A DNA stretch of 64,000 nt from Hortaea werneckii. Lineage: Eukaryota > Ascomycota > Dothideomycetes > Mycosphaerellales > Teratosphaeriaceae. Both the position numbers and the translations under genes were made by a program. The stretch spans positions 620,001 to 684,000 of the forward strand of contig JBAOKB010000048.1 in the NCBI GenBank assembly GCA_037044905.1, written 5' to 3'. Positions 30,848 to 40,967 of this stretch are shown here, one piece after another (position 1 is the first letter of the stretch; each line of letters begins with the position of its first letter). The notes below the pieces were generated by a model. That model saw only the letters and a list, made by a program, of their open reading frames with translations. It did not search any database and had not been told where the DNA came from.

Positions 30848-32863
30848 ATGGCTCCATCCGAGAACCGAGACACCAGCGTTCAGCAGCGTACCCACGACAA
30901 CAATATCAAAGTCGCCAGACCGGACTATTACTATGGCGATCGATCGAAGCTCGACGATTGGCTCAACCAAATGGCACTTTACTTTCGTTTCGAAAACATC
31001 ACCCAGGATCCCAAGAAGACCTTACTTGCATCCTCTTACCTTAGGGGACAAGTCCAACAATGGATTCGACCTAGGTTGCACGAAGTCTTGCACCAGAACA
31101 TCGACACCGAAGGAATCTTCAACAGCTGGGACAATTATGTCAAAGCCATTCGAAATATTTATGGGTTGAGTAACGAAAAACAAGTCGCCATCCGAGTTAT
31201 CCAACACTTGAAACAGAAGACGTCTACTTCGCAATACACCGCCAAGTTCAGGGAGTATTCAGGCAAAACTGGGTGGGATGACCAAGCCTTACTCACTATG
31301 TATTACACTGGACTCAAGGACGACGTCAAGGATGAACTCATGCGCTCAGGTGCATCTCACGACACTCTCGAACTGATGATTCAGGATGCTATCGAAATTG
31401 ACGATAGGCTCTACGAGAGGAAGATGGAAAAACGCCATAATGGACAGTATCGCGGACGATCTGGCTACAACTCTACCAGCTGGACTGGAGGGTCTCGTCG
31501 CGATCCGGACGCCATGGAATTGGATATTATCCAGCGCAAGCCAAAAGGAAAAGGCATGCGAGGAGCCAAGGGAAAAGGGAAGTTCCAAGGGAACAACAAC
31601 AGAGGAAAGAAACGAGAAGGACCGGAGTGCTACAACTGCCACAAGATAGGGCATTACGCACGAGACTGCCGCGGACGAAAGGTGCGACCGCAGGAGCAGC
31701 TCAACATGATGCTAGTGAAGGAACCCATCAACGAAGCAAACGATGGACGAGGCGCCTACGATGTATCAAAACTCGTTAAGGAACCGAAGACGGAACCAGA
31801 CCATAAGGCTATGCATTGGACGGGTTGTTACGACGACTACTGTAAAACCCATGACTCAGACAAGCTAGCAAGTGGTCACTATCCCAAGAAGCCACGTAAG
31901 GCTAGGATGGAATTTAACGCGATGGTACGAGGCCAGCCGCTACAGCAGATGAGAGACTTAGGAAATTCCCGGAGAGGAAGGTCTCCACCACCATTCAATT
32001 GGGAGGACGCAACTCTGCAAGAAAATACACCCCCCGAGCAGGAAGAAGAACTGCTGGGAGAAGAAGAATCTCCACCAAACAACGATACCGAACCAGAACT
32101 AACGGGACCAAACCTGGAACAACTACAAATGATCGCCCAAACAGTCGCCACGACGGATAACGATTCATCTGAAGAAGAATATACCGACGACGATGAACCC
32201 GACGACCTCGAACTATATCATTTCGAAGTCTCAGGAGCAGGACCAGCTCGGAGAATGATCCTCTTCATCGCGAACCAATTTGAAACCGTATTCCCACAGA
32301 TCCAAGGGAAACGACGACTGCACCCAATCGAATTCGACAACATGCTCAACCGAATTAGAGCAATGTTCTGGAATTACCGACTTGTCAACGTCGACTACGA
32401 CGCCGCAGCACACGTGCAAGAACGACCACCAATTGGAAGTACATTCCAATCCGATGGAAGTTATGGCACACCCGATGGAATCCATATTCCCAGAAGTGTT
32501 AGAGAACGAATCCAGATCGTTAAGGCACGACTACATGAATTACACCGAATCCAGGAAGCCTATCAAGAAGACCTCATATCGTTGGAGGCAATGCGGCACA
32601 AATTGACTGAGTCCACAAAACAATGGGAACTGAAGCCCATGGGACCACCAGTGCAACTACCAATATGGAGAAACATGATACTAGGGCACGTCAAAGCCAC
32701 TGTCAAAGGACAAATCAAGGTATCAATGACACAAGGAAAGGTTATCCTAGGCCCACGACACGGACCCCTTGAATGGGAAGTCTGTCTCGAAGACGCCAAC
32801 TCGCCAGGATACTATTCAAAAAACGAAGGATCCCTGCCGACAGGAGCAGTCGCCAGGAAGTAA
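30848..32863 (+). CDS. gag: Gag polyprotein, Ty3/gypsy copy 2
   Basis: 671 residues, identical to the copy 1 Gag: capsid-type domain, CCHC knuckle at Cys261-Cys274, second Cys/His cluster, long acidic C-terminal extension. It ends in an overlap with pol that contains the A-AAA-AAC slippery site at 32818-32824. Confidence 0.95.
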   Translation: MAPSENRDTSVQQRTHDNNIKVARPDYYYGDRSKLDDWLNQMALYFRFENITQDPKKTLLASSYLRGQVQQWIRPRLHEVLHQNIDTEGIFNSWDNYVKAIRNIYGLSNEKQVAIRVIQHLKQKTSTSQYTAKFREYSGKTGWDDQALLTMYYTGLKDDVKDELMRSGASHDTLELMIQDAIEIDDRLYERKMEKRHNGQYRGRSGYNSTSWTGGSRRDPDAMELDIIQRKPKGKGMRGAKGKGKFQGNNNRGKKREGPECYNCHKIGHYARDCRGRKVRPQEQLNMMLVKEPINEANDGRGAYDVSKLVKEPKTEPDHKAMHWTGCYDDYCKTHDSDKLASGHYPKKPRKARMEFNAMVRGQPLQQMRDLGNSRRGRSPPPFNWEDATLQENTPPEQEEELLGEEESPPNNDTEPELTGPNLEQLQMIAQTVATTDNDSSEEEYTDDDEPDDLELYHFEVSGAGPARRMILFIANQFETVFPQIQGKRRLHPIEFDNMLNRIRAMFWNYRLVNVDYDAAAHVQERPPIGSTFQSDGSYGTPDGIHIPRSVRERIQIVKARLHELHRIQEAYQEDLISLEAMRHKLTESTKQWELKPMGPPVQLPIWRNMILGHVKATVKGQIKVSMTQGKVILGPRHGPLEWEVCLEDANSPGYYSKNEGSLPTGAVARK

Positions 32864-35800
32864 ACATTATCGAAGCTCCCACAGCATCAGCAGCACCGGT
32901 ATTCCGTACCAAATGCATTGTCAATGGACATACGACACAAGCTATGATCGATTCCGGAGCCAGCGGAAACTTTATATCGACCAGCTTTGTCCAGCGAAAC
33001 GGGATCGCCACCCGACGAAAGAAAGACGGCGGATACGAGTTGATGGTCGCAGATGGATCATCCCTATCCGAAGTGGACAGCGAAACAATGCCGCTAGTCC
33101 TAGCTATCCAACAGCACCACGAGACTGTCAGCCTGGATATCGTTGACATGGCCAGTCACGATGTCGTGATGGGGACACCTTGGTTGGAAAAGCACAACCC
33201 TCTGATAGATTGGAGGAAAAGAGTACTCAAGTTTGAGCGATGCGGTTGCGCTACCGACATCCACCCTATACATCGACAGCGTGCGATGGTAGATGAGGAA
33301 AGACAGTTCTGCGAATTAGAACGTCAACCGATAACATACTCCGACAAAAACGGCAAGGAGATGGTCTCCACAGACACTGAGCCAGCCCAGCCAGGTCACG
33401 AGGTGAGAGATAAAAGGAGAACTAACGCACCTCCAGAGATCCCTGAAGAGTTTAAGAAATGGAAACCGCTCTTCCAGGAAGAGGAAGGATTAGCCGCCTT
33501 ACCTAGACATCAACCATGGGATCACCGAATACAACTTCAGCCCGGCAAAGATCCACCATGGGGGCCACTATACAGGTTATCCGAAAAAGAGCTCGAAGAG
33601 CAACGACGATGGCTGAAAGAAAAGAGCGACAAGGGATGGATAGAGAAATCTCAATCGCCAGCCGCTTCACCAGCAATGTTCGTTCCAAAGAAAGGAGGAA
33701 AACTGCGAATGGTAATCGACTATCGACGACTCAATGAAGTCACGGTCAAGAACCGATATCCACTACCTAACATCGAAGAAATGCAAGATCGACTTACCGG
33801 AGCAAACTGGTATTCCAAGATTGATCTACGAGACGCATTCTACGCCGTACGAATGGCTAAGGGAGAAGAATGGAAAACAGCCTTCAGGACGCGCTATGGA
33901 CTCTATCAATTTCGAGTCATGCCAATGGGACTTACGAACGCCCCAGCGACGTGTCAGCAACTCGTCAACGATGTGTTACGAGACCTACTCGACATTACAA
34001 CGATAGCCTATGTCGATGACATCTTAATCTTCACCCGCGGAAGCCGAGAACAACACACCAAAGACGTACAAGCAGTGCTAGAACGACTTAGCACAGTGGA
34101 CTTCAAGACCGCACCCGAGAAATGTGAATTCTACAAGAAGGAAATCGAATTCCTAGGATTCATCATCAATACTACTGGAATCAAGATGGACCCAAAGAAA
34201 GTACAATCCATCAAGGAATGGCCAACACCGAAGAACGTCACAGAAATCCAAGCCTTTCTGGGACTCGCGAACTACAACAGAAAGTTTGTTGAAGGATACT
34301 CCAAACTTGCAATCCCACTCACGAGTCTTACGAAGAAGGACACCAAGTTCGTATGGACGGAGAAACAACAGAAAGCATTCCAACAACTCAAGAAAGCATG
34401 TATACAGTCACCAACACTCATGCTATTCGATACGAAGAAACCAGTACAAGTCGAAACCGACGCATCCGACTTAGCAATAGGTGCTTGCATCACTCAAGAA
34501 CATGATGGCAAAAGACACCCAGTGGCGTATTACTCAAGGAAAATGACGCCAGCGGAACAGAACTACGAGATTTACGACAAAGAACTGTTAGCGATTGTTG
34601 CAGCATTGCGACACTGGAGAGTTTACTGCGAAGGAGCCACAGGACTGACGATATACACCGACCACAAGAACCTTCAATACTTCACAACCACCAAGGATCT
34701 ATCGCGTCGACAGTGTAGATGGTCAGAGCTACTCGGACAATACAAGTTCGATATCCAGTATACACCAGGAAAAGACAATGGGCGCGCAGATGCGCTAAGC
34801 AGAAGAAGCGACTACATGGAAGGCAAGGAGCAGAACAAGAAAACATTGCTCAAAGTCAACAAGGACGGAAGCCTTACCACAGATACACAAGAGTTTAACA
34901 ACATACTCCGAGTTCTACGAGATGAACAAGAAGAGTTCCCCATCGAACATGGGAAGTACCAGGTTCCACCAGCAAAGGAACACGAATGCATCAAAGACCA
35001 CCATGATAGCCAAACAACAGGACACCCAGGAATAGCCAGAACAACAGATTTGATTAGACGAAACTTTACCTTCCCACAGATGCGGAAGAAGGTTGCCGAC
35101 TACATCAAACAGTGCGACAGTTGCCAGAAGAATAAGGCATCACGACATGCGAAATATGGCAATCTCCAGTTCCGAGAACCCTCGGATACACCATGGAGAG
35201 AAGTCACAATGGACTTCATCACGAAGTTACCGGCATCCAAGGACCCCGCAACAGGAGTCGTCTACGATTCAATACTTGTCATGGTAGACACCTTGACCAA
35301 GTATGCACATTTCATACCGTGCAAGGAATCAATGGCAGCTATGGAACTCGCATACCTCGTACTGGACAGGCTAATCAGACATCATGGAATTCCAGAAAGC
35401 TTCATCACAGACAGAGATAAGCTGTTCACATCGAATTTCTGGAAATCTCTTATGGGACAAATTGGAATCAAGCACAAGTTATCGACAGCATTCCACCCAG
35501 AGACAGATGGTCAGACTGAAAGGACAAATCAGTCACTCGAAGCATATTTACGGCACTACGTCAATTACGCACAAAACAATTGGGTTTCATTGTTACCAAT
35601 GGCGCAACTGGCGTTAAACAATAACGCATCAGAGACAACGAGAGAATCGCCATTTTTCCTTAATTATGGAAAAGCACCCAACATGTTCATGGAACCGAGA
35701 ACATCAATAAAAGCCGACAAAGCCATAATAATGGCAGAGGAATTGCAGAAGGCACACACCACAGCCCGAGATGCAATCCGACATTCGCAACAGCGAATCC

Positions 35801-36282
35801 AGAAACAGAGATTCAAAGAATCAAAAACGGCACCTCAACTTAAGAAGGGGGATAAGGTATATCTTCTGACGAAGAACCTGAAAACAAAGCGAAGAACGAA
35901 GAAACTGGATCACGTCAAAGTCGGACCATTTTTGATTGCCGAACAGAAGGGCACAGTCAGCTACCGACTCGAGCTTCCACCGGACGCAAAGATCCATCCA
36001 GTGTTCCACATATCCTTGTTGGAACCCGCACACCCCAGCGCCACGCTGCAAACCACGTTCCACTACCAGGAGCAAGAAGACGACGAGTATGAAGTCGAAA
36101 AGATCGTAGACTACGACAGGAATAGTCAGCGATACCTCATCAAGTGGAAAGGATACCCCAGCGACGAAAATACATGGGAACCACTTACCAATCTTAATTG
36201 CCCGAAGTTGCTACACCAGTACCACCGGAGAAGGAAAGGGATTGATCCATATTCCCCAGGGTCTCCATCATCAGGGGAGTAA
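32773..36282 (+). CDS. pol: Pol polyprotein (PR-RT-RH-IN-chromodomain), Ty3/gypsy copy 2
   Basis: Identical in translation to copy 1 Pol, with intact protease DSGA, reverse transcriptase YVDD, RNase H, integrase HHCC/DDE and C-terminal chromodomain. It is expressed by -1 frameshifting from gag. No disabling change is present, so both copies could supply enzymes. Confidence 0.96.
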   Translation: MGSLSRRRQLARILFKKRRIPADRSSRQEVNIIEAPTASAAPVFRTKCIVNGHTTQAMIDSGASGNFISTSFVQRNGIATRRKKDGGYELMVADGSSLSEVDSETMPLVLAIQQHHETVSLDIVDMASHDVVMGTPWLEKHNPLIDWRKRVLKFERCGCATDIHPIHRQRAMVDEERQFCELERQPITYSDKNGKEMVSTDTEPAQPGHEVRDKRRTNAPPEIPEEFKKWKPLFQEEEGLAALPRHQPWDHRIQLQPGKDPPWGPLYRLSEKELEEQRRWLKEKSDKGWIEKSQSPAASPAMFVPKKGGKLRMVIDYRRLNEVTVKNRYPLPNIEEMQDRLTGANWYSKIDLRDAFYAVRMAKGEEWKTAFRTRYGLYQFRVMPMGLTNAPATCQQLVNDVLRDLLDITTIAYVDDILIFTRGSREQHTKDVQAVLERLSTVDFKTAPEKCEFYKKEIEFLGFIINTTGIKMDPKKVQSIKEWPTPKNVTEIQAFLGLANYNRKFVEGYSKLAIPLTSLTKKDTKFVWTEKQQKAFQQLKKACIQSPTLMLFDTKKPVQVETDASDLAIGACITQEHDGKRHPVAYYSRKMTPAEQNYEIYDKELLAIVAALRHWRVYCEGATGLTIYTDHKNLQYFTTTKDLSRRQCRWSELLGQYKFDIQYTPGKDNGRADALSRRSDYMEGKEQNKKTLLKVNKDGSLTTDTQEFNNILRVLRDEQEEFPIEHGKYQVPPAKEHECIKDHHDSQTTGHPGIARTTDLIRRNFTFPQMRKKVADYIKQCDSCQKNKASRHAKYGNLQFREPSDTPWREVTMDFITKLPASKDPATGVVYDSILVMVDTLTKYAHFIPCKESMAAMELAYLVLDRLIRHHGIPESFITDRDKLFTSNFWKSLMGQIGIKHKLSTAFHPETDGQTERTNQSLEAYLRHYVNYAQNNWVSLLPMAQLALNNNASETTRESPFFLNYGKAPNMFMEPRTSIKADKAIIMAEELQKAHTTARDAIRHSQQRIQKQRFKESKTAPQLKKGDKVYLLTKNLKTKRRTKKLDHVKVGPFLIAEQKGTVSYRLELPPDAKIHPVFHISLLEPAHPSATLQTTFHYQEQEDDEYEVEKIVDYDRNSQRYLIKWKGYPSDENTWEPLTNLNCPKLLHQYHRRRKGIDPYSPGSPSSGE

Positions 36283-36706
36283 GGCCCACAGTAGCAGCCG
36301 CCGCAGGACAATTCTCTTCAGCCTCAAACGCGCCCTCTGCATCCATTTCCGACGCAAGGCATTCGGCTTTCCGAGCCGCCCGACCTTCAGCTTGACGAAG
36401 GATCTTCTTGTTTCGCATTAACCGAGCCATCACGGTAGCCAACAACTCTTCATCCTCATCCACCTTGCGCTGGTACTCCTCCCGAGTTCGGTCTAAGGAT
36501 TCCCAAGACATGTTGACGCATTTCTTGCCTTGACGGACGCATTCGGAACACCGAAGGTTGGTTGAGTTCGACATGATGATGCAAAGATGGTTGTGTGTAG
36601 AACAACGTTCACACGGGAAGAAGACAGGACGACCGTTCCTTTCAATTTCGGCAGCCAGACGCGAGCGTCTTTTCTTGGAAGAAGAAGTTTCTGGTTGCAG
36701 AGACAT
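36194..36706 (-). CDS. Antisense ORF with Zn2Cys6-like cluster, copy 2
   Basis: Identical to the copy 1 antisense frame (170 residues), with the same overlap with the end of pol. Intactness in both copies shows only that the copies are recent, since they are identical throughout. Confidence 0.6.
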   Translation of the reverse strand: MSLQPETSSSKKRRSRLAAEIERNGRPVFFPCERCSTHNHLCIIMSNSTNLRCSECVRQGKKCVNMSWESLDRTREEYQRKVDEDEELLATVMARLMRNKKILRQAEGRAARKAECLASEMDAEGAFEAEENCPAAAATVGLTPLMMETLGNMDQSLSFSGGTGVATSGN

Positions 36707-36803
36707 CGTAGGAAGAAAGACTGCTACAAACTGTTACAAAAGGAACGCGGGGGACAGCGACATCATAAGCTTCAGGGACGAAGCTAGGCTGAAAGGGGGA
36801 TGG

Positions 36804-37205
36804 TGTTACGAGCACGGTCACGAGACGGTCAGACCCGAAGCGATTGGCCAGTAGGGGCCAGAGGAGACAAGGGTCACGTGACCAGTATGCAAGTGAGCGC
36901 TGCCTTGGCAGGCGACTGACTGCATATATGCAAGTGGTCGACTGGTCGACGAGCGACCGAGCGATCACTGAGCGACTGATCGCTGAGCGACCAGGCGATC
37001 AGATGCATGAAGACACGAATCTCTTATGTATATAACTAGGCACGTTTCTCATTAGGAGTTCGTGTGTTCAACTCATGTTGCAATCCGACTGTTAGGTAGA
37101 GACCCAACAGCCTTGTCACAATCAGTTATCCCACAACCCAGTTGTCTTGACACATCTGTTCCAAAGAGCTCTAAACCCGTGACACTACTTCGTAGGGTCG
37201 CAACA
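36804..37205 (+). repeat. 3' LTR, copy 2
   Basis: 402 bp, identical by eye to the other three LTRs. Preceded by the polypurine tract (36791-36800) and followed by the GCAAG duplication (37206-37210). Confidence 0.95.
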
Positions 37206-38977
37206 GCAAGCTTTAACTAACAAACTAAGTTATAAGAAAAAGCTTAAGTATAGTATAGCCCTACTTTATAATACGTACGCGCGCTCTTATTAGTTTTTTA
37301 ATAACGGGCCGCGAATTTAGTACCGCGGCCTATTAGATAGCGCTTTCGGAGCTTATAGAGTTAAGTATAGCCTTAAGCTAAAGGTAGTAGCTATAAAAGC
37401 TTTATAGATAAATAAAAGGTAGTAATCTATCTAGTATAATAAACTATACTATAAAAACATAGAAAAATTAGATATAATAGATTAGAAGCTAAAGAATAAT
37501 CTCTTAGTTTCTAATTTGCGAGAAAAAATCTATATACAAAGATATATAATTATAAAGTTAAAGCTTCTATAAACAGCCCTTAGCTTTACTCCCTCGCCTG
37601 TATTACCTCTTACTTACTATCTACCTTATTCGACGACCTCCTACTCCTATCGATTAGTCCTTTTAGCCTTCTCTTTCGAAGCTACTTCTATATAGTATAC
37701 TACGTACGACTAAAAAAGCCGACTAATAGCTTTAGGCGCCTCTAAAGCTCGAAATCTATAGATAGTATACCCTCGACGTCGAACCCTTTATTAACTAGTT
37801 TATCTATAATCCTCTATACCTACCTTATCTCTTAAAAACTTAAGTTACTAGGCCTCTTAAAAAACTATAAGAAAAAGCTAGTTAGATTATTATAAGTAAT
37901 AGGCACCTCTATTTATAAAGAAGCTAGCTTACTATCCTTATCTTATAGATCTGCTTACTAAGCTAATTAGCCTTTAAATAGTAAGGCTATATTAAACTCT
38001 TTAAATACCTAATAGAAGTTAAAAGGTAATTAATTACTTAATTACTAATAAATTAGTAGTTTTAAATTTATATACCTCTTCGCGTTTAACCGCTCTCTTA
38101 CCTTTAAAAGTAGATAAAATACTATAGTATTTAGTTTTTCGAGACTATAATTATTAATACTAGTATCCTATTCCTTTACTTACTACTTAATAACCTCGTT
38201 ATTTAGTAGATAATAGTTTTCTAATAAATTAACTAGATACTAGTAGTACTAGCCTCTATTACTACTAAACTAGTAGTTTCGATAGGCTTAAGCTTAATAA
38301 AGCTACCTCTTACGTAGTATAATCCTTTTATAAGCGAGCGAGCAACTATCCTCTTTAAGCTAATCTACCTCTCGATCTATAGCTACCTCTTAACGCTACG
38401 TTATAGTAAGTGTTAGCAATCGACGACTCGACTAGCTCGAGCAAGCGCGCTATAATATATTTAGCTTTTTAGGTTACTTAGTTAGAGGCTTATTAAAATA
38501 ATATACTAGCAAAAGGCTATAATATTTAATACCTCGCTCTTTCTACTACTTTAGTAAGTAAGGCTATACTACCTTATTAAACTCGATTAAGTAATTTACG
38601 TCGGTCTTTAAATACTTTATCTTTAGTAGGCTCTCGCTACTAAGCTCGACTATAGTATATATAACCTTAAGCTCGACTAGTACGCTAAAGGAGGCCTTAG
38701 CGAGGCTACGGGTATATAGATTATTAGATCTACTAAGATTACTAAACTATTTGTAATTCTTAGTAGTCGTTTTTATTTAAGCTTTAAGTTAATAAGCTAA
38801 CTAGATCCGCTCTAAACGTAGCTCTTTAAACTCCTCTTTAAATAATAGCGATTATAAACCTTTATCTAGTAAAGGATCTAGAAAATTAACCTCTTCGCGC
38901 TCTTTATCTTCTATACGCTAGCTAGCTTTATTACTAGTTTTAACCCCTTCGCCCTCTTTATCCTCTATACGCTAGTT

Positions 38978-39061
38978 AGCTTTAGTGCTAGCTTTAGTAC
39001 TAGCTTTAGTACTAGCTTTAGTACTAGCTTTAGTGCTAGTTTTAGTACTAGCTTTAGTGCT
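38978..39061 (+). repeat. 12-bp minisatellite, seven units
   Basis: Seven consecutive units of AGCTTTAGTRCT with few differences. On the minus strand each unit reads Ala-Ser-Thr-Lys, so it probably began as a coding repeat. It is preceded by a longer direct repeat of about 52 bp (around 38894 and 38947). Confidence 0.85.
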
Positions 39062-39396
39062 CGATTAACGCTAGCGGCGATTACAGCGAGGTAGTCGCTA
39101 TAAAGGCGAGGTCGACGGCTAAGCTTATAATATATCTTGCTATCGATATAACTAAGGGCGCTTTATTAAAGGTACTAGTGTTAGTAGAGGTTATAAAGCC
39201 TCGATTGCCTTTAAAGAGGCTCTACGAGAGCGCGAGCTACGTCGATTTATTACTAGATCTACTAATTATTAACAATACCTTAATAAATCGACTACGCGGC
39301 TTTAAAATTACCTCTATAGACTACTATTAGCTTGTTTATAAGCTATTATACGCGTGAAAGGCGCGTGTTCTATAGTACGCGCTAAATATAGTAGAG

Positions 39397-39430
39397 GTGC
39401 GGAAGCTCGGAGGTGCGAACGTACTAATTT
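39397..39430 (-). repeat. Right terminal inverted repeat of the outer element
   Basis: The last 19 bases (39412-39430) are the exact reverse complement of 22222-22240. TA follows at 39431. Confidence 0.85.
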
Positions 39431-39746
39431 TATTAATAGTACATGTATTGGAAGATCAAATGGTCATGATCGACCAAGTCGCCTATCTGGACGGGCAGTG
39501 CACATCTCTGCCGTATCCCTGAATGTCTTTGCTTCTGTTCTTCCTTTTTTGTATTCACTACGGAACAATGTGCACGTGAACATCTCCCACAAGTCATCTG
39601 CATTTATTTAGCGGAACAACGTGTTAACTTCACGCTGACTAACCTTGCCTCGGCGCTCGTATCATCATTGAGCGTATCCTTACCGGTCTACATCGACCTC
39701 TAACTCCATCTTCTTCTCGCAGAAGAGCATATACCACTACAGAACG

Positions 39747-40967
39747 ATGACACGACTTTCACAACTCTTGACGGCCTCGCTGGCCGTCTTCGGCAGCTCA
39801 GTCGCCGCAGCCGTCGTCGACCTGACGCCATCCAACTTCGACGAGATCGTGCACAAGTCCGGCAAGCCCGCTCTGGTCGAGTTCTTCGCCCCCTGGTGCG
39901 GACACTGCAAGAACCTGGCGCCCGTGTACGAGGAGCTGGGCCAGCAATACGAATTCGCCAAGGACAAGGTGACGATCGCCAAGGTCGACGCCGACGAGCA
40001 CAAGTCGCTCGGAAGGGACTATGGCGTCCAGGGCTTCCCTACGCTGAAGTGGTTCGATGGCAAGAGCAAGGAGCCGCAGGATTACAGGAGCGGTCGGGAT
40101 ATCGACAGTCTGGCTGGTTTCATCACGGATAAGACGGGGATCAAGCCCAAGGTGAAGAAGGGGATCCCGTCCCCCGTGGAGATGTTGAACGATAAGTCTT
40201 TCAAGGAGCAGATTGGTGGCGAGAAGGACGCGCTGGTTGCGTTCACGGCCCCGTGGTGTGGACGTAAGTGACCCTCTAATAATCCCTGTTCCACATTCCA
40301 CCTCTACCCACCAGTCTCCCTTGAGGGTTCGACACCTATCTCTTAACACTCACTGACAACGACCATCACAGACTGCAAGAGCCTGGCGCCAACCTGGGAA
40401 AAGCTCGCCGCCGACTTCGCCGCGGAAACGGGCGTCCTGATCGCCAAGGTCGACTGCGAAGCCGAAAACGCCAAGGCCGTCGCCAAAGCCGCCGGCATCA
40501 AGTCCTACCCAACCATCAACTACTATCCGGCGGGATCCGTCGACGCCGTGCCCTACACCGGCGGCCGCACAGAAGACGCCTTAGTGCAATTCGTCAACTC
40601 CAAAGCCGGCACCCACCGCGTCGCCGGCGGCGGCCTCGACAAACTCGCCGGCACGATCCCAAGCCTCGACGCCCTCCTCGCGAACCTGAAAACCGGCGAG
40701 GCCTCGGCGTCCGCGTACGCGGAGCTCGAGAGCGCCGCGAAAGCCGTGCAGGACAAGTCTGCCGAGTACTACGGCAAAGTGGCGGCGAAGCTGCAGGAGA
40801 ACGGCGAGTATGCGGCCAAGGAGCTCGCGCGGCTGCAGGGCCTGATGGGCCAGGCGATGAACAAGGGTGGGCTGAAGCAGGAGAAGATGGACGATTTGAT
40901 CGTCAGGAGTAATATCCTTTCTCGCTTCCTGGGGGCTGGGAAGGAGGAGGGGAAGGATGAGCTTTAA
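39747..40967 (+). CDS. tigA: Protein disulfide isomerase, TigA/ERp38 type, KDEL-terminated
   Basis: Two exons (39747-40263 and 40372-40967, GTAAGT/CACAG intron) give 370 residues. A signal peptide of about 20 residues is followed by two thioredoxin domains, each with an APWCGHC active site (Cys51/Cys54 and Cys171/Cys174). The intron splits the His codon of the second CGHC. The C-terminal helical region (about residues 265-360, SLDALLANLKTG ... NILSRFLGAGK) matches the ERp29-like D domain, and the protein ends in KDEL for ER retention. It forms and rearranges disulfides in secretory proteins. The domain order a-a'-D identifies the TigA/ERp38 group rather than classical Pdi1. The symbol follows Aspergillus usage. 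Confidence 0.92.

Larger units (their letters stand above)
30407..37205 (+). mobile_element. Ty3/gypsy chromovirus, copy 2, full length (6,799 bp)
   Basis: Same orientation, length and organisation as copy 1, offset by exactly 7,400 bp. All translated products are identical to copy 1. It is flanked by GCAAG on both sides (30402-30406 and 37206-37210), different from the TAGAG of copy 1. It is therefore a separate integration rather than a tandem duplication of copy 1. Confidence 0.97.
22222..39430 (+). mobile_element. RIP-mutated Tc1/mariner-type TIR element hosting two LTR retrotransposons
   Basis: The outer ends are inverted repeats. AAATTAGTACGTTCGCACC at 22222-22240 is the exact reverse complement of 39412-39430, and an imperfect match extends inward for about a dozen further bases. 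Both ends are flanked by TA (22220-22221 and 39431-39432), the Tc1/mariner target duplication. The element's own DNA (22222-23006, 29811-30406, 37211-39430) is TA-rich, dense in TAG/TAA and CTA, in RIP style. Removing the two retroelements and their 5-bp duplications leaves about 3.6 kb, large for a mariner. A dead DDE transposase occupies the left part and an unexplained 2.2 kb the right. Confidence 0.85.
37211..39430 (+). repeat. RIP-mutated right part of the outer element
   Basis: About 2.2 kb of TA-rich DNA with stops in all frames. Read on the minus strand at about 38820-39100 it gives a long stretch interrupted mainly by TAG where CAG (Gln) is likely, including the four-residue repeat Ala-Ser-Thr-Lys and a twice-repeated RIEDKE block. 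This hints at a second, dead gene on the minus strand. No family was recognised. It ends with the right TIR. Confidence 0.7.

Noticed and set aside
23007..37205. Tandem segmental duplication of a 7.4-kb unit
   Set aside because: The spacing is regular, but each copy has its own target duplication (TAGAG versus GCAAG) and the 600 bp between them continues the outer element rather than repeating its left flank. Two insertions fit better.
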